DNA of 64,000 nt. It comes from Achromobacter piechaudii NBRC 102461 (GTDB lineage Bacteria; Pseudomonadota; Gammaproteobacteria; Burkholderiales; Burkholderiaceae_B). This document shows positions 8,913 to 18,043 of the stretch, one piece after another; position 1 is the first letter of the stretch; each line of letters starts with the position of its first letter. A program made the translations under genes and the position numbers. The stretch lies in NCBI RefSeq assembly GCF_001571245.1, contig NZ_BCTK01000001.1:558001-622000 (forward strand). Direction: 5' to 3'. The notes under the pieces are model-generated. The model had not been told where the DNA came from. It made no database searches and saw only the letters and a program-made list of their open reading frames with translations.

Positions 8913-9848
8913 CTAGGCCGGTGCCGGACCCTCCACGATGATCCGGCTGACCTGATCCGCGACGGCGGTAGCTGCCATCGACAGCGGCAGCACGTCGGAG
9001 CGGCATAGAAATACGGGGCGGGTCAGGCGCGGGTTCTTGATCCGCCGCAGCAACACCTCGCCTCGCAGCGCTTCCTTGCGCACGGCTTCATACGACAGGA
9101 TCGTGTGCGCCAAGCCTGCTTGCACCAGCTCGATCAACTGCGGGATCGCGTTCGCTTCGGCGATCACGCGAAATGCCGTGCGTTCTTGCTGCTGATAGCG
9201 ATCCAGCAAGCGGCGCAGGCTATGCGGATTGCCCGGCAACACCAGCGGCAACTTGGCCAGCGCTGCAAGCCCGATCGTGGACAGCGCGCTCAGTTGCCCC
9301 GATGCGGCCTTGCCGCTGCCGCGCGCGGCTGGCGGCGACACCACCACGAGTTCTTCATCGATCAGGTGCTGAAAGCGCAGATCGACGGCCGCGTCCTCGC
9401 TGAATGTCAGCCCCAGGTCGGCATGGCCCGAGCTGACGAAACCCGGTATGTACCCCGTGCTGGATTCGATGATCTTCAGATAAACGTCCGGCCAGTGTTG
9501 CAGGCTGAACCGTAGCAGCGGCACGGCCACCAGCTTGGCCATGGACATCGACATCGCCAGCGATACCGTGCCACGCGGCGCCGCCTGATCTTCGCGGACA
9601 TCGGCGCGCGCCGCATCGATGCGCCCCAGTATCTCGCGCGCGTGCGACAAGAGCCGCGCGCCGGCGGCGGTGGGCGTGACGCCGCGCGAGGTCCTGTGCA
9701 ACAGCACCACGCCCAGGTCTTCTTCCAGGTTGCGGATCAAGAGACTCAACGCGGGTTGGGCGACATGTAGCGCGCCCGCTGCGCGACTGATGGATCCGGT
9801 GGAAACCACCGCCACGAAACACTGCATTGCGCGAATCGACATAGACAT
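8913..9848 (-). CDS. LysR-family transcriptional regulator
   Basis: 311-residue LTTR. The N-terminal helix-turn-helix reads AMQCFVAVVSTGSISRAAGALHVAQPALSLLIRNLEEDLGVVLLHRT (in pieces along residues 8-53), and a periplasmic-binding-type effector domain follows. It is divergent from the Bug/CoA-transferase/crotonase operon starting at 9977 and very likely controls it; the 128-base gap contains an inverted repeat suited to an LTTR. The inducer is unknown, presumably the acid captured by the Bug protein or its CoA ester. Confidence 0.9.
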   Translation of the reverse strand: MSMSIRAMQCFVAVVSTGSISRAAGALHVAQPALSLLIRNLEEDLGVVLLHRTSRGVTPTAAGARLLSHAREILGRIDAARADVREDQAAPRGTVSLAMSMSMAKLVAVPLLRFSLQHWPDVYLKIIESSTGYIPGFVSSGHADLGLTFSEDAAVDLRFQHLIDEELVVVSPPAARGSGKAASGQLSALSTIGLAALAKLPLVLPGNPHSLRRLLDRYQQQERTAFRVIAEANAIPQLIELVQAGLAHTILSYEAVRKEALRGEVLLRRIKNPRLTRPVFLCRSDVLPLSMAATAVADQVSRIIVEGPAPA

Positions 9849-9868
9849 CGAAGCATCCCAATCAAGCT

Positions 9869-9890
9869 TATCTATAACAATTTTATGATA
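9869..9890. promoter_or_regulatory. Candidate LysR operator between divergent genes
   Basis: Core ATAA-CAATT-TTAT (9874-9886) is a perfect inverted repeat, extended outward as TATC and GATA with one bulged base. It lies 21 bases from the LysR start codon and about 90 from the Bug gene, the usual layout for an autoregulating LTTR. The symmetry is seen directly; binding is inferred. Confidence 0.45.
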
Positions 9891-9976
9891 GCCCGCATAC
9901 TGAAACGGTATTTCTAATATATCCGCCCGCTTTGCATAATGCAGCCGCCACCATTCAAAAATTACAAGGAGACATC

Positions 9977-10948
9977 ATGGCGCTCATGAAAGCACTGGCC
10001 ACCGCGCTTGCCGCGACGGTTCTGGTCTCGCCCGCGGTTGCGGACACCTGGCCGTCCAAGCCCATTACGCTGCTGGTGCCGTTCTCGGCTGGCGGTCCCA
10101 CGGACTTCATTGCGCGTCTGGTCGCCGAACCGCTCTCGCGCGAGCTGGGCCAGCAGGTCATCGTGCAGAACAAGCCGGGCGCCAGTGGCAACGTAGGCTA
10201 TCAAAGCGTGTTGAATGGGCCGGCCGATGGCTACACCTTGATGCACAACACGGTGGGCATGCAGGCGATCAACCCGCTGATGTATCCCAGCGCGAAAATG
10301 CAGCCGCTGACCGACTACGTGCCGGTCGGTACGACGGGGGCGATGCCGAACCTGCTGGTCGTCAATCCCGAGCGCACGCCGGTCAAAACGCTGGCCGATC
10401 TGGTCCAGCGCGGCCGCGCGACCTCGCATGGCTTGAGCTACGCGACCTTCGGGCCGGGCAGCTCGCCGCACGTGTACGGCGCCTTGCTGCAAAAGCTGGC
10501 GAAGTTTGACGCCGTCGGTGTGGCGTACAAGGGCAGCGCGAATGCGGTGACCGACGTGATCGGCGGTCAGGTGGACTTTCTGTTCGATAGCATGTCGACC
10601 AGCATCGGGCAGGTGCAGGCGGGCAGGTTGCGCGCGCTGGCGATCACGTCCGCCCATCGTTCGCCGCTCTTGCCGGACGTGCCGACCTTGAAGGAAGCCG
10701 GCTATGCGGGCCTGGACCTGAAGTTCTGGTTCTCGCTGCAAACGCCCGCGGGCACGCCGCCTGAAGTGGTTGCCAAGCTGCGCACCGCAGTCGCCAATGT
10801 GGTGGCCAGCGACGCCTATCGCAAGGCCATGCAGGAGCGCGGCGCGGAGGCCTTGTCGGTGCCGCCATCGGAACTCGATGCGTTCTTCAAACGTGAAACC
10901 GCTCAATGGACCGACGCCGCGCAGGCAGTAGGTTTGAAGGCCGAATGA
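9977..10948 (+). CDS. Bug/TctC-family periplasmic solute-binding protein
   Basis: Tripartite tricarboxylate receptor (Bug) of 323 residues. It has a Sec signal peptide (MALMKALATALAATVLVSPAVA) followed by the family start DTWPSKPITLLVPFSAGGPTD and the ligand-loop motif NKPGASGNVGY. No TctA/TctB membrane partners are nearby, which is common for Bug proteins in this group. The ATG at 9977 follows AAGGAGA and removes 15 unlikely leader residues. It overlaps the CoA-transferase gene by an ATGA junction, so it probably captures the acid that enzyme activates. Substrate not determinable. Confidence 0.93.
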   Translation: MALMKALATALAATVLVSPAVADTWPSKPITLLVPFSAGGPTDFIARLVAEPLSRELGQQVIVQNKPGASGNVGYQSVLNGPADGYTLMHNTVGMQAINPLMYPSAKMQPLTDYVPVGTTGAMPNLLVVNPERTPVKTLADLVQRGRATSHGLSYATFGPGSSPHVYGALLQKLAKFDAVGVAYKGSANAVTDVIGGQVDFLFDSMSTSIGQVQAGRLRALAITSAHRSPLLPDVPTLKEAGYAGLDLKFWFSLQTPAGTPPEVVAKLRTAVANVVASDAYRKAMQERGAEALSVPPSELDAFFKRETAQWTDAAQAVGLKAE

Positions 10949-12192
10949 TGAACCAGCCGACCCCAGCGCGTATGACGCCGCTTAAGAACATCACGGTTTT
11001 GGATTTGAGCAAGGTGCTGGCCGGGCCCTTGTGCGGCCAGTATCTGGGCGAGCTGGGTGCGCGGGTCATCAAGGTCGAGCCGGTCGGTACCGGCGACGAC
11101 ACGCGCGCCTGGCTTCCGCAGGATGCCGGGCAGTCGGCCACCTTTCTGGCGGTCAATCACAACAAGCGCAGCCTTGCCGTCGACTTGAAGTCCGAAGCGG
11201 GCAGGGCGGTGGTGCACCGGCTGGCCCGGCAAGCGGACGTAGTGTTGCAGGGCTTTGGCGGCAAGACCGCCGCGCGTCTCGGCGTGGATTACGACACGCT
11301 GCGCGCGCTGAACCCCAAGCTGATCTACTGCGAAATCTCGGGCTACGGGCGCGAAGGCCCGATGAGCGACGAGCCGGGCTATGACGTGATGCTGCAAGCC
11401 TTCAGCGGCATGATCAGCACCATGGGCGAGCCGGGTGGCAACTTTGCGCGCGCCAGCTTTTCGCCGGTCGACCTGGGTACCGGCTCGTTTGCACTCAGCG
11501 GCATCCTGGCGGCGTTGCTGGAACGCAGCCAGACCGGCCAGGGCCAGTACCTGGACGTGTCTCTGCTGGATACGTCGTTGGGTCTGATGTCATACATGGC
11601 GCAGAACTATTGGCGCACCGGGCAGATTCCGCGACGCATGGGCACGGGCCATCCCGCGATGTGCCCTTATCAAGCGTTTCGCGCGGCCGATGGCGACTTG
11701 ATGTTGGGCGTGGGTAACGACGCCCAGTGGCAGCGCTTCTGCGCGGTGGCGGGCTTGCAGGATAAGGTGAACGCGCCGGAATTTGCCACCAACGCGGCCC
11801 GCGTGCGCAACTTCGATGCGACGGTGGCGCTGGTCCAGGCGCGGCTCGCGACGCGCACGGTGGCCGATTGGATCGCGTTGCTGAAACCCGCCGGCATCGC
11901 GTGTTCGGCCATCCACACGCTGGATCAGGCGCTGGCGCATCCGCAAGTGGCGGCGCGCGAGCTGATCGTGACCAGCCAGCATGCCGTGCTGGGCGAGGTG
12001 CGCAACGTGGGCCTGCCTGTTCGGTTCGGCAAACAGCCGCGCCAAGCCGCCATGCCTGCGCCGCTGCTGGGACAGCACAGCCGCGAGATTCTGGCAGACT
12101 TGGGCTATGCGCCTGATGAAATCGAAGCGCTGCTTGCCGCAGGCAGCGTGCAGGCGGCGCCCGACCACGCCGCACAAGGAGACGAGTCTTGA
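10945..12192 (+). CDS. Class III (CaiB/BaiF-type) CoA-transferase
   Basis: 415-residue family III CoA-transferase, which moves CoA from a donor thioester to a carboxylic acid. The N-terminal VLDLSKVLAGPLCGQYLGELGARVIKVEP is the family signature. The region YDVMLQAFSGM (about residue 150) carries the catalytic Asp expected in the family. It starts by an ATGA overlap with the Bug gene and overlaps the following crotonase by four bases, giving a tight three-gene operon: uptake, CoA activation, hydration or isomerisation. Which acid is used cannot be told. Confidence 0.92.
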   Translation: MMNQPTPARMTPLKNITVLDLSKVLAGPLCGQYLGELGARVIKVEPVGTGDDTRAWLPQDAGQSATFLAVNHNKRSLAVDLKSEAGRAVVHRLARQADVVLQGFGGKTAARLGVDYDTLRALNPKLIYCEISGYGREGPMSDEPGYDVMLQAFSGMISTMGEPGGNFARASFSPVDLGTGSFALSGILAALLERSQTGQGQYLDVSLLDTSLGLMSYMAQNYWRTGQIPRRMGTGHPAMCPYQAFRAADGDLMLGVGNDAQWQRFCAVAGLQDKVNAPEFATNAARVRNFDATVALVQARLATRTVADWIALLKPAGIACSAIHTLDQALAHPQVAARELIVTSQHAVLGEVRNVGLPVRFGKQPRQAAMPAPLLGQHSREILADLGYAPDEIEALLAAGSVQAAPDHAAQGDES

Positions 12193-12971
12193 CCTACCTA
12201 CGCTACGAAGTGCGCGAACGGATAGCGGAAATCCATCTATGCCATGCCCCGGTCAATGCGCTGGATGCAGACATGCTGGACGCGCTGATCGACGCGCTGG
12301 AGCGCGCCAACGCCGATGCGAACGTGCGCGCGGTGTTGTTGGCCAGCGATATACCGGGCCGTTTCTGCGCCGGGCTGGACATGAAAAAGCTGCTGGCCAG
12401 CTCGCCCACGCAGGTACACGCGTTGTTGAGCCGGCTGTACGTCAAGCTGTACGACGCGCAGTTCAACCTGACCAAGCCATCGGTATCCGTGGTGTCGGGC
12501 GCAGTGCGCGGGGGCGGCATGACGGTGGCCATTTCCAGCGACATGATCGTCGCCGCCAGCAACGCGACCTTCGGCTATCCCGAGATCGATGTCGGCGTGC
12601 TGCCCGCCATCCACTACGCGCATCTGCCCGCCATCGTGGGCAAGCATCGCGCGTTCGATCTGCTCTTTACCGGCAGGACGTTCAGCGCGCAGGAAGCGCA
12701 TGCACTGGGCCTGGTCGCGCGCGTGGAAGACGAAGCGCAGTTGCTGGAGCGCGCGCGCCAGTTGGCGCAATCGCTGGCCAACAAGCCGCCGCAGGTGCTG
12801 GCCATGGGGCGTCGCGCTTTTGTCTACGCCAACGATAACGACTACCGCCGCAAGCTGGCCACGGCGGTCGAGGTGTTTTGCAATGCCGCCGCCACGCCCG
12901 ATGCAGCCGAAGGTCTGGCTGCGTTCGTGGACAAGCGCGCGCCTGACTGGACCGACGCGGCGGACCGGTGA
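12189..12971 (+). CDS. Enoyl-CoA hydratase/isomerase (crotonase) family protein
   Basis: 260-residue crotonase-fold protein starting at a TTG that overlaps the CoA-transferase stop. Oxyanion-hole segments are FCAGLDMKKL and SGAVRGGGM. The second catalytic Glu is kept in FGYPEIDVGVLPA. The first catalytic Glu, normally in GGGxELA, is replaced here (GGGMTVA), so the protein may be an isomerase, a hydrolase or a specialised hydratase rather than a standard enoyl-CoA hydratase. Last gene of the LysR-controlled operon. Confidence 0.88.
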   Translation: MTYLRYEVRERIAEIHLCHAPVNALDADMLDALIDALERANADANVRAVLLASDIPGRFCAGLDMKKLLASSPTQVHALLSRLYVKLYDAQFNLTKPSVSVVSGAVRGGGMTVAISSDMIVAASNATFGYPEIDVGVLPAIHYAHLPAIVGKHRAFDLLFTGRTFSAQEAHALGLVARVEDEAQLLERARQLAQSLANKPPQVLAMGRRAFVYANDNDYRRKLATAVEVFCNAAATPDAAEGLAAFVDKRAPDWTDAADR

Positions 12972-12983
12972 TGGGCGCGGCGA

Positions 12984-13787
12984 CTAGTCGCCCTTGAATA
13001 CCGGCGCACGCTTTTCGCTGAACGCGCGCACTCCTTCGGCGAAGTCTGCGCGGCGGGCGGAATCCAGGAAGCGCGCGGTCTCTTCGGCCAGCTGCGTTTC
13101 CAGCGTGGCGTGCTGCGCGCTGCGCAGCAGGTCTTTCGCGCCAGCGATGCCGTGTGGCGCGTGGCGCGCCAGCTCCTGGGCGTAGCGTTCGCCGGCCTCG
13201 GCCAATTGCGCGGCGGGCGCGGTGCGCGTGACGATGCCCCAGGCCAGCGCGTCGCGCGCGGTGAACGCGTCGTGTCGCAACAGCAGATCCAATGCGCGGC
13301 GCGCGCCCAGCACCCGCGTGAGTCCGTGCGTCATGCCGGCGTCGGGCGTGGCGCCCAGCTTCAGGTACGCCGTCATGAAGCGCGTGTCTTCGTCAGCGAT
13401 CGCCAGGTCGCAAGCCAGCACCAGCGACAAGCCCGCGCCCGCCGCGACGCCATGCACCTCCGCCACCCAGATTTTTTCCATGCGGGCGATGCGCGCGATG
13501 AAATCGTTCAGCGGCGTGAACAGATCCTGCAACGTGGCGCGGACCTGCGCGGCCTCGCCCGTGAACATGCTGATGTCGCCACCCGCGCAGAACGCCTTGC
13601 CCGCCGCGCGCAGCCGCAGCACGCGAATGCCGCGCTGCGTTTCGATCCATTGCGAGGCGCGTTGCAGGTCGCGCGCCATCGCGACGTCGATCGCGTTGAG
13701 CGCGTCGGGGCGGTTCAGCGTGATCGTGGCCAGTGCGCCGTCGGCCGTCAATTGCACCGTCTCAAACGTGGGAAGTTCCTGGGTCAT
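12984..13787 (-). CDS. PaaG-like enoyl-CoA hydratase/isomerase
   Basis: 267-residue crotonase-family protein. It has [17 protein letters not shown] for the first oxyanion segment and [19 protein letters not shown] for the second. There is no Glu in the ELA position. The segment [17 protein letters not shown] has an Asp where PaaG-type isomerases have their catalytic Asp (KLGLIPDCGGT in E. coli PaaG), which argues for double-bond isomerase activity. It is divergent from the ABC transporter/acyl-CoA ligase operon, with an operator-like palindrome between them, and likely works in the same catabolic route. Confidence 0.86.
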   Translation of the reverse strand: MTQELPTFETVQLTADGALATITLNRPDALNAIDVAMARDLQRASQWIETQRGIRVLRLRAAGKAFCAGGDISMFTGEAAQVRATLQDLFTPLNDFIARIARMEKIWVAEVHGVAAGAGLSLVLACDLAIADEDTRFMTAYLKLGATPDAGMTHGLTRVLGARRALDLLLRHDAFTARDALAWGIVTRTAPAAQLAEAGERYAQELARHAPHGIAGAKDLLRSAQHATLETQLAEETARFLDSARRADFAEGVRAFSEKRAPVFKGD

Positions 13788-13850
13788 GGCGTGTCTCCGT
13801 TATCGGGTAAGTACCAACTGTCGATCCAAAAACCGCGATGCTATGGTCTG

Positions 13851-13870
13851 AACCGAGCGCTTGCTTGGTT
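13851..13870. promoter_or_regulatory. Candidate TetR-family operator
   Basis: AACCGAGC-GCTT-GCTTGGTT: two 8-base arms with one mismatch around four bases. It lies 64 bases upstream of the minus-strand crotonase and 184 upstream of livG. Palindromes of this size are typical TetR-family operators, and the operon it faces ends in a TetR gene (21906). The rest of 13788-14053 holds no other feature I can support. Confidence 0.55.
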
Positions 13871-14053
13871 TGCTTTTGAGCAGGCCTAGCGTAACGCATA
13901 GCACTGCCGCATTGAACGATTTTCCGGCGCTGGATTGGCGTAGGTAAAGACAGGTTCGTTGCATCTCCTGCCTCGCGGGTCGCCTGATTCATCGCTAAAA
14001 AAATGTCCGCCCCAGGCGGCAAATAACTTCGCGATCAATCAGCGAGGAGACAA

Positions 14054-14878
14054 ATGGTGGATCAGTCCGAACACGCTCCCTTGCTGGAGGTGGATGGGGT
14101 TACCTTGGCATTTGGCGGCGTCAAGGCGCTGACGGGCGTGGGGTTTCGCGTGGCGCCGGGCACCATCACCACCGTCATCGGCCCGAACGGCGCGGGCAAG
14201 ACATCACTGTTCAACACCATATCCGGCTTCTATCGGCCGGCAGCCGGCCAGATCCGCTTCGAAGGCCGCGACATCACGCGCATGGCGGCGCCGCAACGCG
14301 CCAAGCTGGGCCTGGCGCGCAGCTTCCAGAACATCGCGCTGTTTCGTGGCATGACCGTGCTGGACAACATCAAGCTTGGGCGCCACGCGCACCTGCGCAC
14401 CAATGTGCTGGACGCGCTGTTCTACCTGGGCCGTGCGCGCCGCGAAGAGATGGCGCTGCGCGCCGACATCGAAGAACGCATCATCGATTTTCTTGAAATC
14501 GACCACATCCGCCATGCGCCGGTGTCGGCCTTGTCGTATGGCCTGCAAAAGCGCGTCGAGCTGGCGCGTGCGCTGGCGATGCAGCCCAAGGTGCTGATGC
14601 TCGATGAGCCCGTGGCCGGCATGAACCGCGAGGAAACGGACGACATGGCGCGCTTCATTCTGGATGCGCGCAGCGAGTGGGGCGTGACGGTCCTGATGGT
14701 CGAACACGACATGGGCATGGTGATGGACCTGTCCGACCACGTCGTGGTGCTGAACTTCGGCCAGGTGATTGCTGACGGCACGCCCGCGGCGGTGCAGGCC
14801 AATCCCGAAGTGATCAAGGCGTACCTGGGCGCGGGCGACGTGGGCGATCTGCGCCGCCGCCTGCGGGAGGCCGCCTGA
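14054..14878 (+). CDS. livG: Branched-chain amino-acid-type ABC transporter ATP-binding protein (LivG)
   Basis: 274-residue ATPase of the HAAT/Liv family. Walker A GPNGAGKT is at residues 43-50, the signature region reads LSYGLQKRVELARALA, and Walker B is VLMLDEPVAGM. The C terminus QANPEVIKAYLGAG is the LivG hallmark. First gene of a six-gene transport and activation operon; its stop shares a base with the livH start. The Liv label describes the family: the neighbouring acyl-CoA ligase and thiolase suggest that the cargo is a carboxylic acid rather than an amino acid. Confidence 0.93.
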   Translation: MVDQSEHAPLLEVDGVTLAFGGVKALTGVGFRVAPGTITTVIGPNGAGKTSLFNTISGFYRPAAGQIRFEGRDITRMAAPQRAKLGLARSFQNIALFRGMTVLDNIKLGRHAHLRTNVLDALFYLGRARREEMALRADIEERIIDFLEIDHIRHAPVSALSYGLQKRVELARALAMQPKVLMLDEPVAGMNREETDDMARFILDARSEWGVTVLMVEHDMGMVMDLSDHVVVLNFGQVIADGTPAAVQANPEVIKAYLGAGDVGDLRRRLREAA

Positions 14879-15756
14879 TGGATGCGCTGTTCTTCCTGGA
14901 AGTCACGCTGGCCGGCCTGGGCAGCGGCGGCCTGTACGCGCTGGCGGCGCTGGCCTTCGTCATCGTCTACAAGGCGACGCGCGTGGTGAACATCGCCATC
15001 GGCGAATTCCTGATGCTGGGCGCTTACGTCTTCTATGCCTTCGCAACCGGCATGCAATGGCCGATCTGGCTTGCCATCGTGGGCGCGGTCGTGGTGTCGG
15101 GGGCTTTGGGCGCGTTGGTGGAGCGCTTGACGATACGGCCGATGCTGGGTGAAGCGCCTATCTCCGTCTTCATGGTGACCGTCGGTCTGGCCTCGATTCT
15201 TGTCGGCGTGGTGGAGCTGATCTGGACCGCCGATCAGCGCCGCCTGCCGGAATTCATGCCACGTTCGCCCGTGATGGTGGGCGAGGCGTTCGTGGCGCCC
15301 AAGGTGTTTTACGGATTCTGGGTGGCCGTGGTGCTGGCGCTGCTGGTGCTGGTGGTGTTTCGCTACTGGCGTGGCGGGGTGGCCTTGCGCGCGACGGCAT
15401 CCGATCAGGGCGCGGCCTACGCCATGGGCATCAACGTGCCCCGCGTGTTCTCGCTGGCCTGGGTGGCGGCGGGTGCGTTGGCGGCGGTGTCGGGCGTGAT
15501 CGTGGGCGCCATCGGCGGCATCTCTTCGTCGATGGGTGTGTTCGGCCTGTCGGTGCTGGTGGTGGTGATCGTGGGCGGCTTGGACAGCGTGGCGGGCGCG
15601 CTGGTGGGCGGCGTCTTCATCGGGCTGCTGGAAGCGTGGGCCGGCGCGTACCTGGGCGGCGAATTCAAGTTGTTGGCCACTTTCATCGTGCTGGTCGTGG
15701 TGCTGATGGTCAGGCCCTATGGCCTTTTCGGCACCCGTGAAATCGAGAGGCTCTGA
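14878..15756 (+). CDS. livH: Liv-type ABC transporter permease (LivH)
   Basis: 292-residue inner-membrane permease with about eight hydrophobic segments. The N terminus FLEVTLAGLGSGGLYALAALAFVIVYKATRVVNIAIGEFLMLGAY (residues 6-50 in part) is the LivH signature. The loop RATASDQGAAYAMGINV is the conserved cytoplasmic coupling region. It forms the channel together with LivM. Translation is coupled to livG by a TGATG junction. Confidence 0.93.
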   Translation: MDALFFLEVTLAGLGSGGLYALAALAFVIVYKATRVVNIAIGEFLMLGAYVFYAFATGMQWPIWLAIVGAVVVSGALGALVERLTIRPMLGEAPISVFMVTVGLASILVGVVELIWTADQRRLPEFMPRSPVMVGEAFVAPKVFYGFWVAVVLALLVLVVFRYWRGGVALRATASDQGAAYAMGINVPRVFSLAWVAAGALAAVSGVIVGAIGGISSSMGVFGLSVLVVVIVGGLDSVAGALVGGVFIGLLEAWAGAYLGGEFKLLATFIVLVVVLMVRPYGLFGTREIERL

Positions 15757-15759
15757 CCC

Positions 15760-16797
15760 ATGCGCATCGCGACCGCGAAGCAGACCTACCTGGCCGACGA
15801 GGCCTTGTTCGACACTCGCACCCAGTACGTATGGCTGGCCTTGCTGGCCGCCTCGCTGGTGCTGTTCCCGTTCGTCGCGGACGCGTACTGGTTGTACTTG
15901 GCCTGCCTGGTGGCCATCAATATCGCCAGCGCGACGGGCCTGAACATTCTGACCGGCTACACCGGGCTGGTCAGCCTGGGGCAGGCGGCGTTCATGGGCC
16001 TGGGGGCGTATACCGTGGCGGTGATGGAACTGCGGCTGGGCACGCCGGTGCTGGTCAATCTGCTGGGCGGCGGCGTGGTGGCGATGGTCGGCGGGCTGCT
16101 GGTCGGCATACCGTCGTTGCGGGTCAAAGGCCTTTACCTGGCAATCGCCACGATTGCCGCGTCGTTCATCGCGCATTTCATTTTTGCAAACTGGCAATTC
16201 ACTGGCGGCACCACGGGTTTGCAGGTGCCACCCGCGCGATTGCTGGGGGTGGACCTGGACACCTCGTTCAAGATCTATTGGCTGATCGTTCCGGTAACCG
16301 TGTTGATGGTGCTGGGCGCAGCCAACCTGTTTCGCACGCGCATCGGCCGCGCCTTCATCGCCATCCGCGACCGCGACATCTCCGCTGAAGTGCTGGGCAT
16401 CCCTCTCTTGCGCTACAAGCTGCTGTCATTCGGCCTGTCGTCGTTTTACGCAGGCGTGGCGGGCGGCTTGTGGGCGTACTTCTTCCGAGTGGTCACACCC
16501 GAGAGCTTTCCGCTGATCATGTCGATCTTCTTCCTGGCAGCGATCATCGTGGGCGGCATGGGCTCGATCCTGGGGGCCATCCTGGGCGCGATATTCATGA
16601 CCATGGTGCCCGAACTGCTCAAGCTCATCGTCGGCTGGCTGCCCGTCGGCGGCGACGCGCTGCGCCTGGTGTCGCCGGTGCGAACGATTGTTTTCGGCCT
16701 GCTGATCGTGGGCTTCCTGATCTTCGAGCCGCATGGGCTCGCGGAAATCTGGCGGCGCGTGCGCCGCTTCTTTCACCTGTGGCCATTCCGGACCTGA
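15760..16797 (+). CDS. livM: Liv-type ABC transporter permease (LivM)
   Basis: 345-residue permease partner of LivH. Conserved LivM segments are NILTGYTGLVSLGQAAFMGLGAYT (split here at about residues 64-87) and RDRDISAEVLGI as the coupling loop. There are about nine hydrophobic helices and a short polar N-terminal region. It begins three bases after livH and is followed 57 bases later by the binding-protein gene. Confidence 0.93.
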   Translation: MRIATAKQTYLADEALFDTRTQYVWLALLAASLVLFPFVADAYWLYLACLVAINIASATGLNILTGYTGLVSLGQAAFMGLGAYTVAVMELRLGTPVLVNLLGGGVVAMVGGLLVGIPSLRVKGLYLAIATIAASFIAHFIFANWQFTGGTTGLQVPPARLLGVDLDTSFKIYWLIVPVTVLMVLGAANLFRTRIGRAFIAIRDRDISAEVLGIPLLRYKLLSFGLSSFYAGVAGGLWAYFFRVVTPESFPLIMSIFFLAAIIVGGMGSILGAILGAIFMTMVPELLKLIVGWLPVGGDALRLVSPVRTIVFGLLIVGFLIFEPHGLAEIWRRVRRFFHLWPFRT

Positions 16798-16854
16798 ACG
16801 CCGCCTGGCCGATCGCATGACCTGAAACGCACAAGATCCCCAAGGAGACACACC

Positions 16855-18036
16855 ATGAAGCGCATCCGGATAGGCAGCGGTTTATCGAGGTTGTTGGCCC
16901 CACTGGGCCTGGCGGCGGCATTGGCGGCAGCGCCCGCCGCGCAGGCTGCCGATGACCTGGTGCTGGGCGGGTCGATTCCATTGAGCGGCGTGTTTGCGTT
17001 TGCCGGGCAGGGTATCCACGCCGGCATCACCGACTACGTGAAGATCATCAACGACCAGGGCGGCATCAAGGGGCGCAAGCTGCGCTATGTGCCCGAAGAC
17101 ACGGCCTATAAGGTGGACGCCTCAGTGGCGGCGTTCAAGAAGATCACCAGCCAGAACAAGGTGAATTTCTACTATGGCGATTCCACCGGCTTTTCAAAGA
17201 CGATCAACGCCGAATTGAACCGCACGGGCGACATCTTGATGACCGGTGCGTCGTTCGCTACCGAATTGAACGACCCCGCCAAGTACCCGGCGCAATTCAT
17301 GCTGGGGCCGGACTACACCGAAATGTTCGGCATCCTGCTGCGCTACATCGCCAAGGAACAGCCTGGCGCGAAAGTGGCGTTCGTGTATTCGGACACCGAG
17401 TTCGGCCGCGACCCCATCGCCAGTTCGCGCGCGGTGGCCGAGAAGCTGGGCTTGAAGGTCGCCACCGAGATCATGACGCCGCCGGGCAGCGTGGACGTAT
17501 CGACCGAAGTCATCAAGCTGCGCCGCGCCGACCCCGACTTCACGATCTTCCACGGCTACGTCCTGGCGCCGATTCCTGAATTCGTGGGGCAGGGCAAGCG
17601 CATGGGCTTGAAGACGCGCTACATGGGCACGTTCTGGACCATGGACAACTCGACCGTCATGCAGATGGGCGAAGACGCCGAGGGCTTCATGGGCGTGATG
17701 CCCTATCGCTACTACTACGACACCGAAGGCGATGCGCCGATGCTCAAGAAGATCCGCGAGATGCGGCCCCAGTACCAGAGCACGGGCTACATGCAGGGCT
17801 ACCTGGCGGCGATGCTGTTCTCGGAAGTGGCCAAGCGCACGCTGGATGCCGGCAAGGAGCTGACCAGCGCCAACATGAAGGCCGCGCTGGATGGCATCAA
17901 GGACTTCGACACGGGCGGGCTGATCGGCGTGCCGATCACGATCAAGGGCAATTCCATTCCCGTAGGCCGCATCTACCGCGCCGATGTGAAGCAGAAGCAG
18001 ATGGTGCCGGCCTCGGACTGGATCGTGCTCAAGTGA
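16855..18036 (+). CDS. ABC transporter substrate-binding protein (Leu/Ile/Val-binding fold)
   Basis: 393-residue periplasmic binding protein of the type I fold. The Sec signal peptide is long (RLLAPLGLAAALAAAPAAQA), followed by DDLVLGGSIPLSGVFAFAGQG, the usual opening of the family. A good ribosome site (AAGGAGA) precedes the ATG. The gene sits between livM and livF, so it is the dedicated receptor of this transporter. Homologues often bind aromatic or aliphatic acids rather than amino acids; context supports this but does not identify the ligand. Confidence 0.92.
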   Translation: MKRIRIGSGLSRLLAPLGLAAALAAAPAAQAADDLVLGGSIPLSGVFAFAGQGIHAGITDYVKIINDQGGIKGRKLRYVPEDTAYKVDASVAAFKKITSQNKVNFYYGDSTGFSKTINAELNRTGDILMTGASFATELNDPAKYPAQFMLGPDYTEMFGILLRYIAKEQPGAKVAFVYSDTEFGRDPIASSRAVAEKLGLKVATEIMTPPGSVDVSTEVIKLRRADPDFTIFHGYVLAPIPEFVGQGKRMGLKTRYMGTFWTMDNSTVMQMGEDAEGFMGVMPYRYYYDTEGDAPMLKKIREMRPQYQSTGYMQGYLAAMLFSEVAKRTLDAGKELTSANMKAALDGIKDFDTGGLIGVPITIKGNSIPVGRIYRADVKQKQMVPASDWIVLK

Positions 18037-18043
18037 GGCTGCC

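Noticed and set aside
14422..16197. Minus-strand open frame of 591 codons opposite livG-livH-livM
   Set aside because: His/Gln/Arg-rich low-complexity translation, fully explained by the GC-rich third positions of the Liv genes.
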